Assembly (NCBI GenBank): GCA_045592445.1
Contig: JAZNUV010000028.1
Span: forward strand, 1 to 28,970
DNA from: JAQXGO01 sp045592445
Lineage (GTDB): Bacteria; Bacillota; Clostridia; UMGS1883; UMGS1540
Length of the DNA: 28,970 nucleotides
Direction: 5' to 3'
A program made the position numbers and the translations under genes. Each line of letters begins with the position of its first letter. Positions within the stretch are counted from its first letter, which is position 1. Shown in pieces: positions 8,359 through 15,602 of this stretch. The notes below the pieces were generated by a model. It was not told the origin of the DNA and did not search any database. It worked only from the letters and a program-made list of their open reading frames with translations.

Positions 8359-9117
8359 ATGGAGAATACAATGAAGGCGCTTTCGGCGGGCAAACGCGTC
8401 ATAGCCGTTGTCGCTCCAACTGCATTTTCAGGTGCATTTCAAACGGATATGACGAAAAAGGCAGTTGCCGCACTTTATAAAATAGGCTTTTCAAAGGTAC
8501 TGGATATGCGCTTTGGAATTGCCGCACGTGCGCGTGCGGAAGGTGATATCTTCGTCGAACGCCTTTTGGAAAATCAAAATTTGCCGATGCTTTTACCCGA
8601 CAACCAAAAATCAGAACAGTTTTGTCTTGAAAAATTTCCGCAATTTGCCGCCAACATTACAACATCAGCGCATGCGGAAAGTCTGATGGCGAAAATCGAA
8701 AAGGTGGTCGGCGAAAATGTATATGTCGTGTCTGTGGTTGGCGAGAAAAGGGAGGGTATCCCTTTACCTGATGGGGTGGATGCTGTTTTAGATAGAAAGG
8801 AACTTTTGCACTTGATGCAAAAGTACGGATATGAAAATTTAGAGAATTTTGAAGATGCGTCCTTTGCACCGATGTATGGAACGCCTGTAAAAATAACGGG
8901 GGAGCGGATGGAAGAGGTCTTGCATGCAGCCTGTGGTCTTTATGATGTTACGGCAGAAAAGGAAGAACGGACAGAGTATAAGGCAATGAAGGACGGCCGC
9001 CACCTAAATGCCGTTACGGTGTACGGATATGAGGCAGCGCACGGCGTTTTGGAAAGTGTGCAAGATGGGACGGCAAAATTTGATATCATAGAAATTATGG
9101 AAAATCCGAAAGCATAA
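8359..9117 (+). CDS. Degenerate, cysteine-free [FeFe]-hydrogenase H-cluster-domain protein (putative)
   Basis: I read this 252-residue protein as a remote, stripped version of the [FeFe]-hydrogenase catalytic domain. Residues 14-60 (VIAVVAPTAFS ... AALYKIGFSKVLDMRFG) match the start of that domain, VDAVLDRKELLHLMQKYG (140-157) matches the conserved VDAVLTTRELA region, and FDIIEIMENP (241-250) matches the Y/HFIEVMACPGG region. The four H-cluster cysteines are absent: CCPGW is replaced by DNQKS (81-85), MPC by VGE (127-129), MAC by MEN (247-249), and the chain stops before the last ligand. Its only cysteines, 89 and 192, do not fall at ligand sites. It should therefore not bind an H-cluster. 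AAAAGGAG at 8346-8353 supports the start. It follows ftsZ without an obvious promoter. Function is unknown; the homology is judged by eye only. Confidence 0.72.
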   Translation: MENTMKALSAGKRVIAVVAPTAFSGAFQTDMTKKAVAALYKIGFSKVLDMRFGIAARARAEGDIFVERLLENQNLPMLLPDNQKSEQFCLEKFPQFAANITTSAHAESLMAKIEKVVGENVYVVSVVGEKREGIPLPDGVDAVLDRKELLHLMQKYGYENLENFEDASFAPMYGTPVKITGERMEEVLHAACGLYDVTAEKEERTEYKAMKDGRHLNAVTVYGYEAAHGVLESVQDGTAKFDIIEIMENPKA

Positions 9118-9122
9118 AAAAA

Positions 9123-9159
9123 CAGATACATGGCATCAGACCGTGTATCTGCTTTTTTT
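9123..9159. terminator. Bidirectional terminator between convergent genes
   Basis: An 11-bp stem (9123-9133 with 9141-9151, one G-T pair) is flanked by A7 on the left (9116-9122) and T7 on the right (9153-9159). It can therefore stop transcription from the plus-strand H-domain-like gene and from the minus-strand iscS-iscU operon. Confidence 0.85.
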
Positions 9160-9165
9160 AGGTTC

Positions 9166-9612
9166 TTATTTTTCTGTGTTATGTTCATGCGTATGGCAGC
9201 ATCCACTACAACACCCGTCGCAACTTTTGCCTGCAAATTCTATATTATTTCTTTTACAATAGTCCTCAATGGCGGCATGAATGGCCTCTTCTGCAAGAAC
9301 AGAACAATGCAGTTTTGCGGGCGGTAATCCGTCCAGTGCTTCTACAACTGCCTTGTTTGTCAAAAGAAGCGCCTCTTCCACGGACTTACCCTTAACAAGC
9401 TCTGTTGCCATACTGCTTGTTGCGATGGCAGCACCGCACCCGAAGGTCTGGAAGGAAATATCCTGAATAATTTGATTTTCGTCAATCTTCATATAGATTT
9501 TCATAATGTCACCGCATTTGGCGTTGCCGACTGTGCCGACAGCATTCGCACCTTCCATCTCGCCAACGTTGCGGGGATTTTGAAAATGGTCCATTACTTT
9601 TTCTGAGTACAT
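9166..9612 (-). CDS. iscU: Fe-S cluster assembly scaffold IscU/NifU-like, with Cys/His-rich tail
   Basis: This is the scaffold on which IscS-derived sulfur and iron are built into Fe-S clusters. The three ligand cysteines are in place: Cys33 with Asp35 in AKCGD, Cys59 in FGCGAAIA, and Cys103 in LHCSVLAEEA. The ATG at 9612 follows GAAAGG at good spacing and gives 148 residues; the longer frame upstream only reads through iscS. After the usual end of the fold there is a tail (about residues 128-148) with CDGCCSGCCHTHEH, meaning five cysteines and three histidines. Such a tail is not needed for a scaffold and may bind metal. It is the last gene of an operon with iscS, 13 nt downstream of it. Confidence 0.92.
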   Translation of the reverse strand: MYSEKVMDHFQNPRNVGEMEGANAVGTVGNAKCGDIMKIYMKIDENQIIQDISFQTFGCGAAIATSSMATELVKGKSVEEALLLTNKAVVEALDGLPPAKLHCSVLAEEAIHAAIEDYCKRNNIEFAGKSCDGCCSGCCHTHEHNTEK

Positions 9613-9625
9613 TTTAACGTTCCTT

Positions 9626-10780
9626 TCATTTTTTGGTATAAAGCGGAGACATCGCACGCAGTGTACCAACAATGTCGGGCAGAATCTCCAAAAATTTATC
9701 AACTTCCGCCTCGGTATTTTCATTCCCAAGGCTGATACGCAAAGAACCGTGTGCAATTTCGTGCGGGAGCCCGATTGCCAAAAGTACGTGAGAAGGATCC
9801 AAAGAAGCGGAGGCACAGGCAGACCCGCTTGAGGCGGCAAAACCTGCAAGACTGAGCTTTAAAAGCAGGGATTCCCCTTCAATATAGCGGAAGGAGAAGT
9901 TGGCGTTGCCGGGCAGACGCTTTTCTCTGTCTCCGTTTAAAAGGGTATAGGGTACGCTTTCGAGTACACCTTTTACAAGCTTATCGCGCAATGCCTTGAT
10001 GTGAGCCGTGTTTTCTTCCATATGTTCGACAGCGTCAGCCAGTGCTTTTGCCATGCCGACAATGTACGCCGTATTTTCTGTACCGGCGCGCATGCCGCGC
10101 TCCTGCCCGCCACCATGGATAAGCCGCTCAATTTTAACGCCTTTTCGAATATAGAGTGCGCCGATGCCTTTTGGCCCGTGAAATTTGTGTGCGGACATAC
10201 TGAGCATATCTACGCCGAGAGCTGTGACATCAATCGGGATAGTGCCAACTGCCTGCACTGCGTCTGTATGGAATAAAACACCTTTTTTATGCGCAATTTC
10301 AGCAAGTTCCCGAATGGGCTCGATTGTGCCGATTTCGTTATTTGCGAACATGATGGAAACAATGGCAGTATCATCGCAAATCGCCTTTTCAAGCGCTGCG
10401 GGAGATACAAGACCATTTTCGTCGACGGGTAGATATGTAACCCGAAAACCTTGTTTCTCTAAAAATTCGCAGGTATGCAAAACGGCGTGGTGTTCAATTG
10501 CTGACGTTATAATATGCTTTTTACCGCTTTTTAAAGCTGCGCCCTTTATTGCCCAGTTAACTGCTTCACTGCCTGAGGCGGTGAAGAAAATCTCGTTTTT
10601 ATTGCATCCGATACAGTGTGCAACCGTATTTCTTGCCTCATCCACAGCACGGGCGGCGTCATTGCCCAGCGTATAAAACAAAGAGGAAGGATTTCCATAC
10701 TGTGCTTTGAAAAATGGCAGCATCACCGCGGCTACATCTTCGCCTACGCGTGTAGTCGCCGCATTATCGAAATATATCAT
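9626..10780 (-). CDS. iscS: Cysteine desulfurase IscS/NifS
   Basis: This is a PLP enzyme that takes sulfur from cysteine as an enzyme-bound persulfide for Fe-S cluster building and other thio-cofactors. The PLP lysine is Lys199 in SMSAHKFHGPKG, the cofactor-stacking histidine lies in EHHAV (97-98), HTDAVQ supplies the PLP aspartate, and the catalytic cysteine is Cys322 in SSGSACASAS. I place the start at the ATG at 10780 (384 aa, MIYFDNAATT), which has AGAAAGGAA upstream and matches the family N-terminus; the longer frame runs into the promoter. iscU follows directly. No iscR-type regulator is adjacent. Confidence 0.95.
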   Translation of the reverse strand: MIYFDNAATTRVGEDVAAVMLPFFKAQYGNPSSLFYTLGNDAARAVDEARNTVAHCIGCNKNEIFFTASGSEAVNWAIKGAALKSGKKHIITSAIEHHAVLHTCEFLEKQGFRVTYLPVDENGLVSPAALEKAICDDTAIVSIMFANNEIGTIEPIRELAEIAHKKGVLFHTDAVQAVGTIPIDVTALGVDMLSMSAHKFHGPKGIGALYIRKGVKIERLIHGGGQERGMRAGTENTAYIVGMAKALADAVEHMEENTAHIKALRDKLVKGVLESVPYTLLNGDREKRLPGNANFSFRYIEGESLLLKLSLAGFAASSGSACASASLDPSHVLLAIGLPHEIAHGSLRISLGNENTEAEVDKFLEILPDIVGTLRAMSPLYTKK

Positions 10781-10802
10781 GCTATCATTCCTTTCTTTAG
10801 GT

Positions 10803-10831
10803 ATTATACACTCTTTTTCTTGTTTATTCAA
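10803..10831 (-). promoter_or_regulatory. Sigma-A-type promoter of iscS-iscU
   Basis: On the minus strand TTGAAT (10831-10826) and TATAAT (10808-10803) are 17 nt apart. The start would lie near 10796, 16 nt before the iscS ATG. No clear IscR-like or Fur-like operator is visible. Confidence 0.7.
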
Positions 10832-10872
10832 CCTTTTTTTAAAATTTTGGGAAAGAGATTCTATATAAGCGC

Positions 10873-10914
10873 AAAAAATACCCCTCTTTTATACCGATTT
10901 GCACAAAAGAGGGT
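10873..10914 (-). terminator. Terminator of the DUF1846 gene
   Basis: CCCTCTTTT (10882-10890) pairs with AAAAGAGGG (10905-10913). On the minus strand the hairpin is followed by T6 (10878-10873). It lies 8 nt beyond the stop of the DUF1846 gene and just before the iscS promoter. Confidence 0.8.
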
Positions 10915-10921
10915 GTCATTT

Positions 10922-12409
10922 TTATCTGTGGTAGAGCTTTTTGGTCTGGTATTTCGGTTCACAGGTAAGATGAATGCCGAGTTTTCGGTAAATATCCTTG
11001 TCCACCTGCGACAGAAGAACGGTAGAATGTGCCTCGCAGCCACAGAGGGAGGCAAGCTGATTTGTCGCAAGCTTTGCAGTTTCGTTTTGTACGGCACTCA
11101 TGGTCAATGCAATCAATACTTCATCAGAATGCAGACGCGGATTGTGATTGCCTAAAATATTGGTTTTCAAAGCCTGAATCGGCTCGATAACCGATGGTTC
11201 TATAAGATGCAGACTATCATCAATTTTCCCTGCCGCCTTAACAGCATTTAAAAGTGCTGCAGAAGAAGCACCTAAAAGATTGCTTGTTTTACCTGTTACA
11301 ATCGTACCGTCATGCAATTGAATTGCCATCGCGGGCTTATCGCCCGTTTCGGCGCTGCGAGCAAGTGCTGCGCGTACAACGGCACGGTCATCGACGGAAA
11401 TACCCGCATTATTCATAATCAGCTTTATTTTATCTGCCGTCTCTTCTTTCCATCTGCCAAGTCGATACTCGCAGAGCGCGTCATAATACCGCCGTATAAT
11501 TTCACTGCGTGCAGCCTCTTTGACGACCGCATCGTCCACAATGCAGTCACCCGCTAAATTTACACCCATATCTGTGGGGGATTTATAGGGACTTTTTCCC
11601 GAAATGCGTTCAAAAATAGCATTTAAAACAGGAAATACCTCCACATCACGATTATAGTTTATGGAAACCTGCCCGTATGCTTCAAGGTGATACGGGTCAA
11701 TCATATTGACATCGTTGAGGTCCGCCGTAGCGGCTTCATACGCTAAATTTACAGGGTGGTTCAGTGGAATATTCCAAATGGGGAAGGTTTCAAATTTCGC
11801 ATAACCTGCCTTTACGCCACGCAGATTTTCATGATAGAGCTGGGAAAGACATGTTGCCATTTTTCCGCAGCCGGGGCCGGGTGCAGTGACTACGACAAGC
11901 GGACAGGTTGTTTCAATATAGGGATTTTTCCCAAAGCCTTCATCACTGACAATGTGCTTTAAATCTGTCGGATATCCTGCAATCGGATAATGAATGTAGG
12001 TTTTAACACCTAATTTTTCAAGTTTTTCTTTAAAACTAATGGCAGAGGGTTGCCCGTCAAACTGGCTGATGACAACGCTGCCAACAAAAAGACCTTTTGC
12101 ACGAAACGCGTCGATAAGACGCAAAACATCTGCGTCATAGGTAATACCCAGGTCATTCCGCATTTTGTTCTTTTCGATAGCGTCGGCGTTTATGACAATG
12201 ACCATTTCTACATCTTTTGCGATGTTTTGCAGCATCAAAACTTTACTGTCCGGCTGAAAGCCCGGCAGAACACGCGCGGCGTGATAATCGTCAAAAAACT
12301 TGCCGCCAAACTCAAGATACAACTTGCCGCCAAACTGTGCAATGCGTTTTTTGATTTGTTCGGATTGTCTTTTTATGTACGCCTCATTGTCAAACCCTAT
12401 CTTTGGCAT
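10922..12409 (-). CDS. DUF1846 / UPF0371 family protein
   Basis: This is a 495-residue cytoplasmic protein that I recognise as DUF1846 (UPF0371), a family common in Firmicutes with known structures but no settled function. Recognisable segments are the N-terminal IGFDNEAYIKRQSEQI, FDGQPSAISFKEKLEKLG, and VVVTAPGPGCGKMATCLSQLYHE, which has a glycine-rich, P-loop-like look. Later come YAKFETFPIWNIPLNHPVNLAYEAATADLNDVNMIDP and GNHNPRLHSDEVLIALTMSA. The length is as expected. The start is well set by GGGAGGATACC before the ATG. It has its own near-consensus promoter, and the upstream P-loop/Asp23 gene on the same strand shows no clear terminator, so partial co-transcription is possible. Confidence 0.88.
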   Translation of the reverse strand: MPKIGFDNEAYIKRQSEQIKKRIAQFGGKLYLEFGGKFFDDYHAARVLPGFQPDSKVLMLQNIAKDVEMVIVINADAIEKNKMRNDLGITYDADVLRLIDAFRAKGLFVGSVVISQFDGQPSAISFKEKLEKLGVKTYIHYPIAGYPTDLKHIVSDEGFGKNPYIETTCPLVVVTAPGPGCGKMATCLSQLYHENLRGVKAGYAKFETFPIWNIPLNHPVNLAYEAATADLNDVNMIDPYHLEAYGQVSINYNRDVEVFPVLNAIFERISGKSPYKSPTDMGVNLAGDCIVDDAVVKEAARSEIIRRYYDALCEYRLGRWKEETADKIKLIMNNAGISVDDRAVVRAALARSAETGDKPAMAIQLHDGTIVTGKTSNLLGASSAALLNAVKAAGKIDDSLHLIEPSVIEPIQALKTNILGNHNPRLHSDEVLIALTMSAVQNETAKLATNQLASLCGCEAHSTVLLSQVDKDIYRKLGIHLTCEPKYQTKKLYHR

Positions 12410-12440
12410 GGTATCCTCCCTAAAATAAACACTATAAAAA

Positions 12441-12468
12441 ATTATATCACGTGAACAAGAAATGTCAA
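12441..12468 (-). promoter_or_regulatory. Sigma-A-type promoter of the DUF1846 gene
   Basis: On the minus strand TTGACA (12468-12463) and TATAAT (12446-12441) are 16 nt apart. Both boxes match consensus fully; the spacer is one base short of the optimum. The leader is about 30 nt. Confidence 0.75.
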
Positions 12469-12486
12469 GTATTTCTTTTTCAAAAA

Positions 12487-13290
12487 TTATAAATCCAGTT
12501 GTTTTATTGTGATGTATACATGCTCCACCACAATACCCGTCAATGTTTCCACCGCGTCCCGAATGCGGTTTATAATCCGCGCTGCGGTCGGCTTGATTGG
12601 GGTGCCGTATGCAAGATTTATTTCCAAAAGATAATCAATGCTTTTTGCATGATGTTGCACACCGCACGTCCAAACCTTTGTGACGGCAGAATCTTTTTTT
12701 GCTTCGTGCGCACCGATGGTGATTAAAACGCTGTTTGCAATTTTGAAATCTCCAAGGTAGCTGTACGTTGGCCTCATAATTGTTTTTTCCGGCTCGGTGC
12801 GCCGCGTGGGTGGACGGAAAATCTGTAAAGGATCTAAGAAATACCCTGAAAAATCTCGCTTTATTTCAAAGGTAGGCACAGGAATGACGTGCTTTCCCTC
12901 AGTGTTACGAATGCGGGTGGCTGTCGCAATTTCCTCTGCCGTCGCAACAGATTCAATCGGAATGATTTCAGAAGGCGCAGGCAAAGAGAGCGCGGCAGCA
13001 ATTTTCTGCACCATAGAAACAGAAGTACCTACAATCATGATTTTATCCGCATTTTCTTTGGCAAGTGCTGCCCCAACAGCTGCCGCGTGCGTCGACGAAA
13101 AGAAAAGTGCGCGCTTTACGGAGGCAAACTTTGTAGCCTCCGCCTTTGCAGATATACCTGCCAAAACTGTACCGCCGCGGATTAGAAGCCCGTCGTCAAT
13201 AATCAGCGGGATACCGCGGGCGGACGCCACTTCCGTTACACGATAGCTTTTACCTGTGCCGCTTGGTCCTACAAAGCCGTATACCTGCAT
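12487..13290 (-). CDS. P-loop NTP-binding protein with C-terminal Asp23/Gls24-like domain
   Basis: The function is not known to me, but two parts can be seen. The N-terminus is a Walker-A P-loop (GPSGTGKS, residues 8-15 from the chosen start), followed by a compact alpha/beta region with PLIIDDGLLIRGG and DKIMIVGTSVSMVQKIA. The last 90 or so residues (FKIANSVLITIGAHE ... IKPTAARIINRIRDAVETLTGIVVEHVYITIKQL) look like an Asp23/Gls24 (DUF322) domain, a family of small envelope-stress proteins in Firmicutes. I chose the ATG at 13290 because AAAGGAG lies about 11 nt upstream; the ATG at 13311 overlaps the preceding stop (ATGA) but has no spacing for a binding site. No signal peptide or membrane segment is seen. 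It is co-transcribed with the small basic protein upstream. Confidence 0.8.
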   Translation of the reverse strand: MQVYGFVGPSGTGKSYRVTEVASARGIPLIIDDGLLIRGGTVLAGISAKAEATKFASVKRALFFSSTHAAAVGAALAKENADKIMIVGTSVSMVQKIAAALSLPAPSEIIPIESVATAEEIATATRIRNTEGKHVIPVPTFEIKRDFSGYFLDPLQIFRPPTRRTEPEKTIMRPTYSYLGDFKIANSVLITIGAHEAKKDSAVTKVWTCGVQHHAKSIDYLLEINLAYGTPIKPTAARIINRIRDAVETLTGIVVEHVYITIKQLDL

Positions 13291-13307
13291 ACGCCCGGTC
13301 ACTCCTT

Positions 13308-13673
13308 TCATTCCTCTCGCCGCGGTGACATTTTTACAAAACCGTTTATCAAATGAGCACGGTTTACAAAATCACGCGCGTGTCTGCCGCGGGCAGTACG
13401 GCCTTCCACGATATAACCAGAAGGCAATACTTCCACCACAACACCGTCTGTAACGCGATAGAGCCTGTCAGATTCCCGCGAAGCACTATATCTGCCGGAA
13501 ATCCATTCTACCAATGTTATGGCATCTCCCTTTTTGAATTCATGACGGCGACGACGACGTATATTGTCAAGTAATATTTCTCGGTTGTCATTTAAAATAA
13601 TCTGGCGCAGCTCATGCTCGATTTGCCGACGCTTTAAAAGCTTTGCCATTTTACGGTCAGCGTTTGTTTTCAT
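13308..13673 (-). CDS. Small basic protein of unknown function
   Basis: This is a 121-residue protein that I do not recognise. The first half is helical and strongly charged (KLLKRRQIEHELRQIILNDNREILLDNIRRRRRHEFKKGD read in pieces), with an RRRRRH patch that could contact nucleic acid. The second half (YRVTDGVVVEVLPSGYIVEG ... DFVNRAHLINGFVK) has the look of a small beta barrel. There is no signal peptide. GAGGTGA at 13687-13681 and a near-consensus promoter set the start. Its stop overlaps the first possible ATG of the P-loop/Asp23 gene, so the two are probably made together. The possible RNA-binding role is inference only. Confidence 0.72.
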   Translation of the reverse strand: MKTNADRKMAKLLKRRQIEHELRQIILNDNREILLDNIRRRRRHEFKKGDAITLVEWISGRYSASRESDRLYRVTDGVVVEVLPSGYIVEGRTARGRHARDFVNRAHLINGFVKMSPRREE

Positions 13674-13711
13674 ATGAAAGTCACCTCACTGTCTCGCGCT
13701 ATTTGTATATT

Positions 13712-13740
13712 ATTATATGCAATAAAACGGGAAAAGTCAA
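13712..13740 (-). promoter_or_regulatory. Sigma-A-type promoter of the small basic protein / P-loop-Asp23 operon
   Basis: On the minus strand TTGACT (13740-13735) and TATAAT (13717-13712) are 17 nt apart. It is divergent from the rnj promoter about 110 nt away. Confidence 0.75.
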
Positions 13741-13850
13741 GGAAAGGGATGTTTTTTTCAATTTATCATGCATATTCTTTTTGGAAAGCGGATAAAGTAT
13801 GGAAATATAAGGAAGAAGGTTTGGGAAACCATGTTTTTTGTGTGAAAGAC

Positions 13851-13879
13851 TTGACTTTATATGGGAAAAATGGTATACT
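13851..13879 (+). promoter_or_regulatory. Sigma-A-type promoter of rnj
   Basis: TTGACT (13851-13856) and TATACT (13874-13879) are 17 nt apart. The start would be near 13886, giving a leader of about 37 nt with GGAGG at 13911-13915. Confidence 0.78.
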
Positions 13880-13922
13880 AAATAAGAATTTTTGTTCGGA
13901 AAATAAATATGGAGGATGTATT

Positions 13923-15590
13923 GTGACAAAAAAACAAAAACTTAAAATTATACCGCTTGGAGGACTGGATGAGATCGGAAAAAATCTTACCGTCATCGAG
14001 TACGGGGATGAGATTCTGGTTATCGACTGCGGTTTGGCTTTCCCGAGTGAGGATATGCTGGGGATAGACCTTGTAATTCCTGACACCTCGTATCTTGCCC
14101 GCAATCGCGACAAGGTTGTAGGTGTGCTTTTAACCCATGGGCATGAGGATCATATCGGCGGATTGCCGTATGCTTTTCGGACGTTTAATGCCCCCGTGTA
14201 CGGAACGAGAATGACGCTTGGCCTCTTAACCCACAAGCTCAAGGAACATGGTATGGTGAATGAGGTGGAGCAGAATACTGTAAAACCCGGCACGATAAAA
14301 AATATCGGAAAAAACTTTAAAGTAGAATTTATTAACGTAAACCATAGTATTGCCGGCGCGGTCGCGCTTGCCATTCATACCCCTGTCGGCGTATTGGTGC
14401 ATACAGGAGACTTTAAGATTGACTGCACGCCCATAAATGGTGACATGATCAATTTAACGCGCTTTGGTGACCTTGGTCGCGCGGGCGTTTTAGCACTCTT
14501 TTCGGACAGTACGAACGTGGAACGTCCCGGCTATACCATGAGTGAGCGCACGGTGGGTGAACGGTTTGACGAAATATTTGCAAAATCCGATAAAAAAAGA
14601 ATTATTGTGGCTTCGTTTGCATCGAATGTGCATCGTATTCAGCAGATTATAAACTCGGCAGTCCGGAATAAACGCAAGGTTGCGGTTATGGGGCGCAGCA
14701 TGCTGACAATTGTGGATGTGGCGGCAGAACTTGGCTATTTGCATGTGCCGAGAGGAACCATTATCAATATTGAGGAAATCAATCGCTACAAGCCGCATCA
14801 GCTGGTGATTGTGACCACGGGCAGTCAGGGTGAACCGATGAGCGCGTTGACGCGTATGGCGTTTTCAGACCATAAAACAGTGGAAATCGGCGAAGGCGAT
14901 TTGGTAATCTTATCCGCAAATCCCATTCCCGGGAATGAAAAAGCAGTTTCAGGTGTTATCAATGAGCTCTTTAAAAAGGGTGCAGAAGTCATCTACGAAT
15001 CTCTGGCGGAGGTTCATGTATCGGGGCACGCTTGCCGTGAGGAATTAAAGCTTATTTTAGGGCTTGTAAAGCCGAAATACTTTATCCCCGTTCATGGTGA
15101 GCATCGCCATTTGGTGCGCCATGCCGCGTTGGGCGAACAGATGGGCGTTGCTCCGCAAAACGTATTCGTTATGGGGCTTGGTGAGGTTTTGGAAATATCG
15201 CAGGAGAGTGCAGTAAAAACGGGAAATGTGACGTCGGGACAGGTACTGGTGGATGGCATCGGTATCGGCGATGTTGGAAATATCGTACTGCGTGACAGAA
15301 AGCATCTCGGAGAGGAAGGCTTAATCATTGCAGTTGTCACCATTTCCGAAAACCGTGAAATTCTGTGCGGGCCCGACATTATCTCTCGTGGTTTTGTATA
15401 CGTCAGAGAGAGTGAGGATTTAATTGAAGAAATGAAAGACGTGGTAACAGATGCTATCCTCGCAGGGCGCACCAATGGACACGGAGATTGGAATGCGATT
15501 AAAACCGGCATACGAAATGCACTTGGAGAGTACATTTTTGAAAAGACAAAACGTAAACCGATGATTTTACCGGTTATTATGGAAGTATAA
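13923..15590 (+). CDS. rnj: Ribonuclease J
   Basis: RNase J is a metallo-beta-lactamase/beta-CASP ribonuclease with 5'-exo- and endonuclease activity, central to mRNA turnover in Firmicutes. The zinc motif HGHEDH is at residues 72-77. Later motifs are FSDSTNVERPGYTMSE, the beta-CASP segment FASNVHRIQQII, VTTGSQGEPMSALTRMA and the KPKYFIPVHGEHRHL motif, then the C-terminal domain. I place the start at GTG 13923 (555 aa, the family length), which has GGAGG at 13911-13915 with 7-nt spacing. The longer ATG-initiated frame from 13674 would cross the promoter and is not used. A dehydrogenase gene follows 12 nt later. Confidence 0.95.
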   Translation: MTKKQKLKIIPLGGLDEIGKNLTVIEYGDEILVIDCGLAFPSEDMLGIDLVIPDTSYLARNRDKVVGVLLTHGHEDHIGGLPYAFRTFNAPVYGTRMTLGLLTHKLKEHGMVNEVEQNTVKPGTIKNIGKNFKVEFINVNHSIAGAVALAIHTPVGVLVHTGDFKIDCTPINGDMINLTRFGDLGRAGVLALFSDSTNVERPGYTMSERTVGERFDEIFAKSDKKRIIVASFASNVHRIQQIINSAVRNKRKVAVMGRSMLTIVDVAAELGYLHVPRGTIINIEEINRYKPHQLVIVTTGSQGEPMSALTRMAFSDHKTVEIGEGDLVILSANPIPGNEKAVSGVINELFKKGAEVIYESLAEVHVSGHACREELKLILGLVKPKYFIPVHGEHRHLVRHAALGEQMGVAPQNVFVMGLGEVLEISQESAVKTGNVTSGQVLVDGIGIGDVGNIVLRDRKHLGEEGLIIAVVTISENREILCGPDIISRGFVYVRESEDLIEEMKDVVTDAILAGRTNGHGDWNAIKTGIRNALGEYIFEKTKRKPMILPVIMEV

Positions 15591-15602
15591 AAGAGAGGAA
15601 GT

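Noticed and set aside
9613..9849. N-terminal extension of IscU reading back through the end of iscS
   Set aside because: It is the iscS 3' end in another frame. The MYSEKVMDHF start with its own binding site is the standard IscU N-terminus.
13674..13922. A long plus-strand frame that would start RNase J at an ATG at 13674 and add 83 residues
   Set aside because: It crosses two opposing near-consensus promoters, has no ribosome binding site at that ATG, and the added residues do not match RNase J. The GTG at 13923 has GGAGG at 7 nt and gives the family length.
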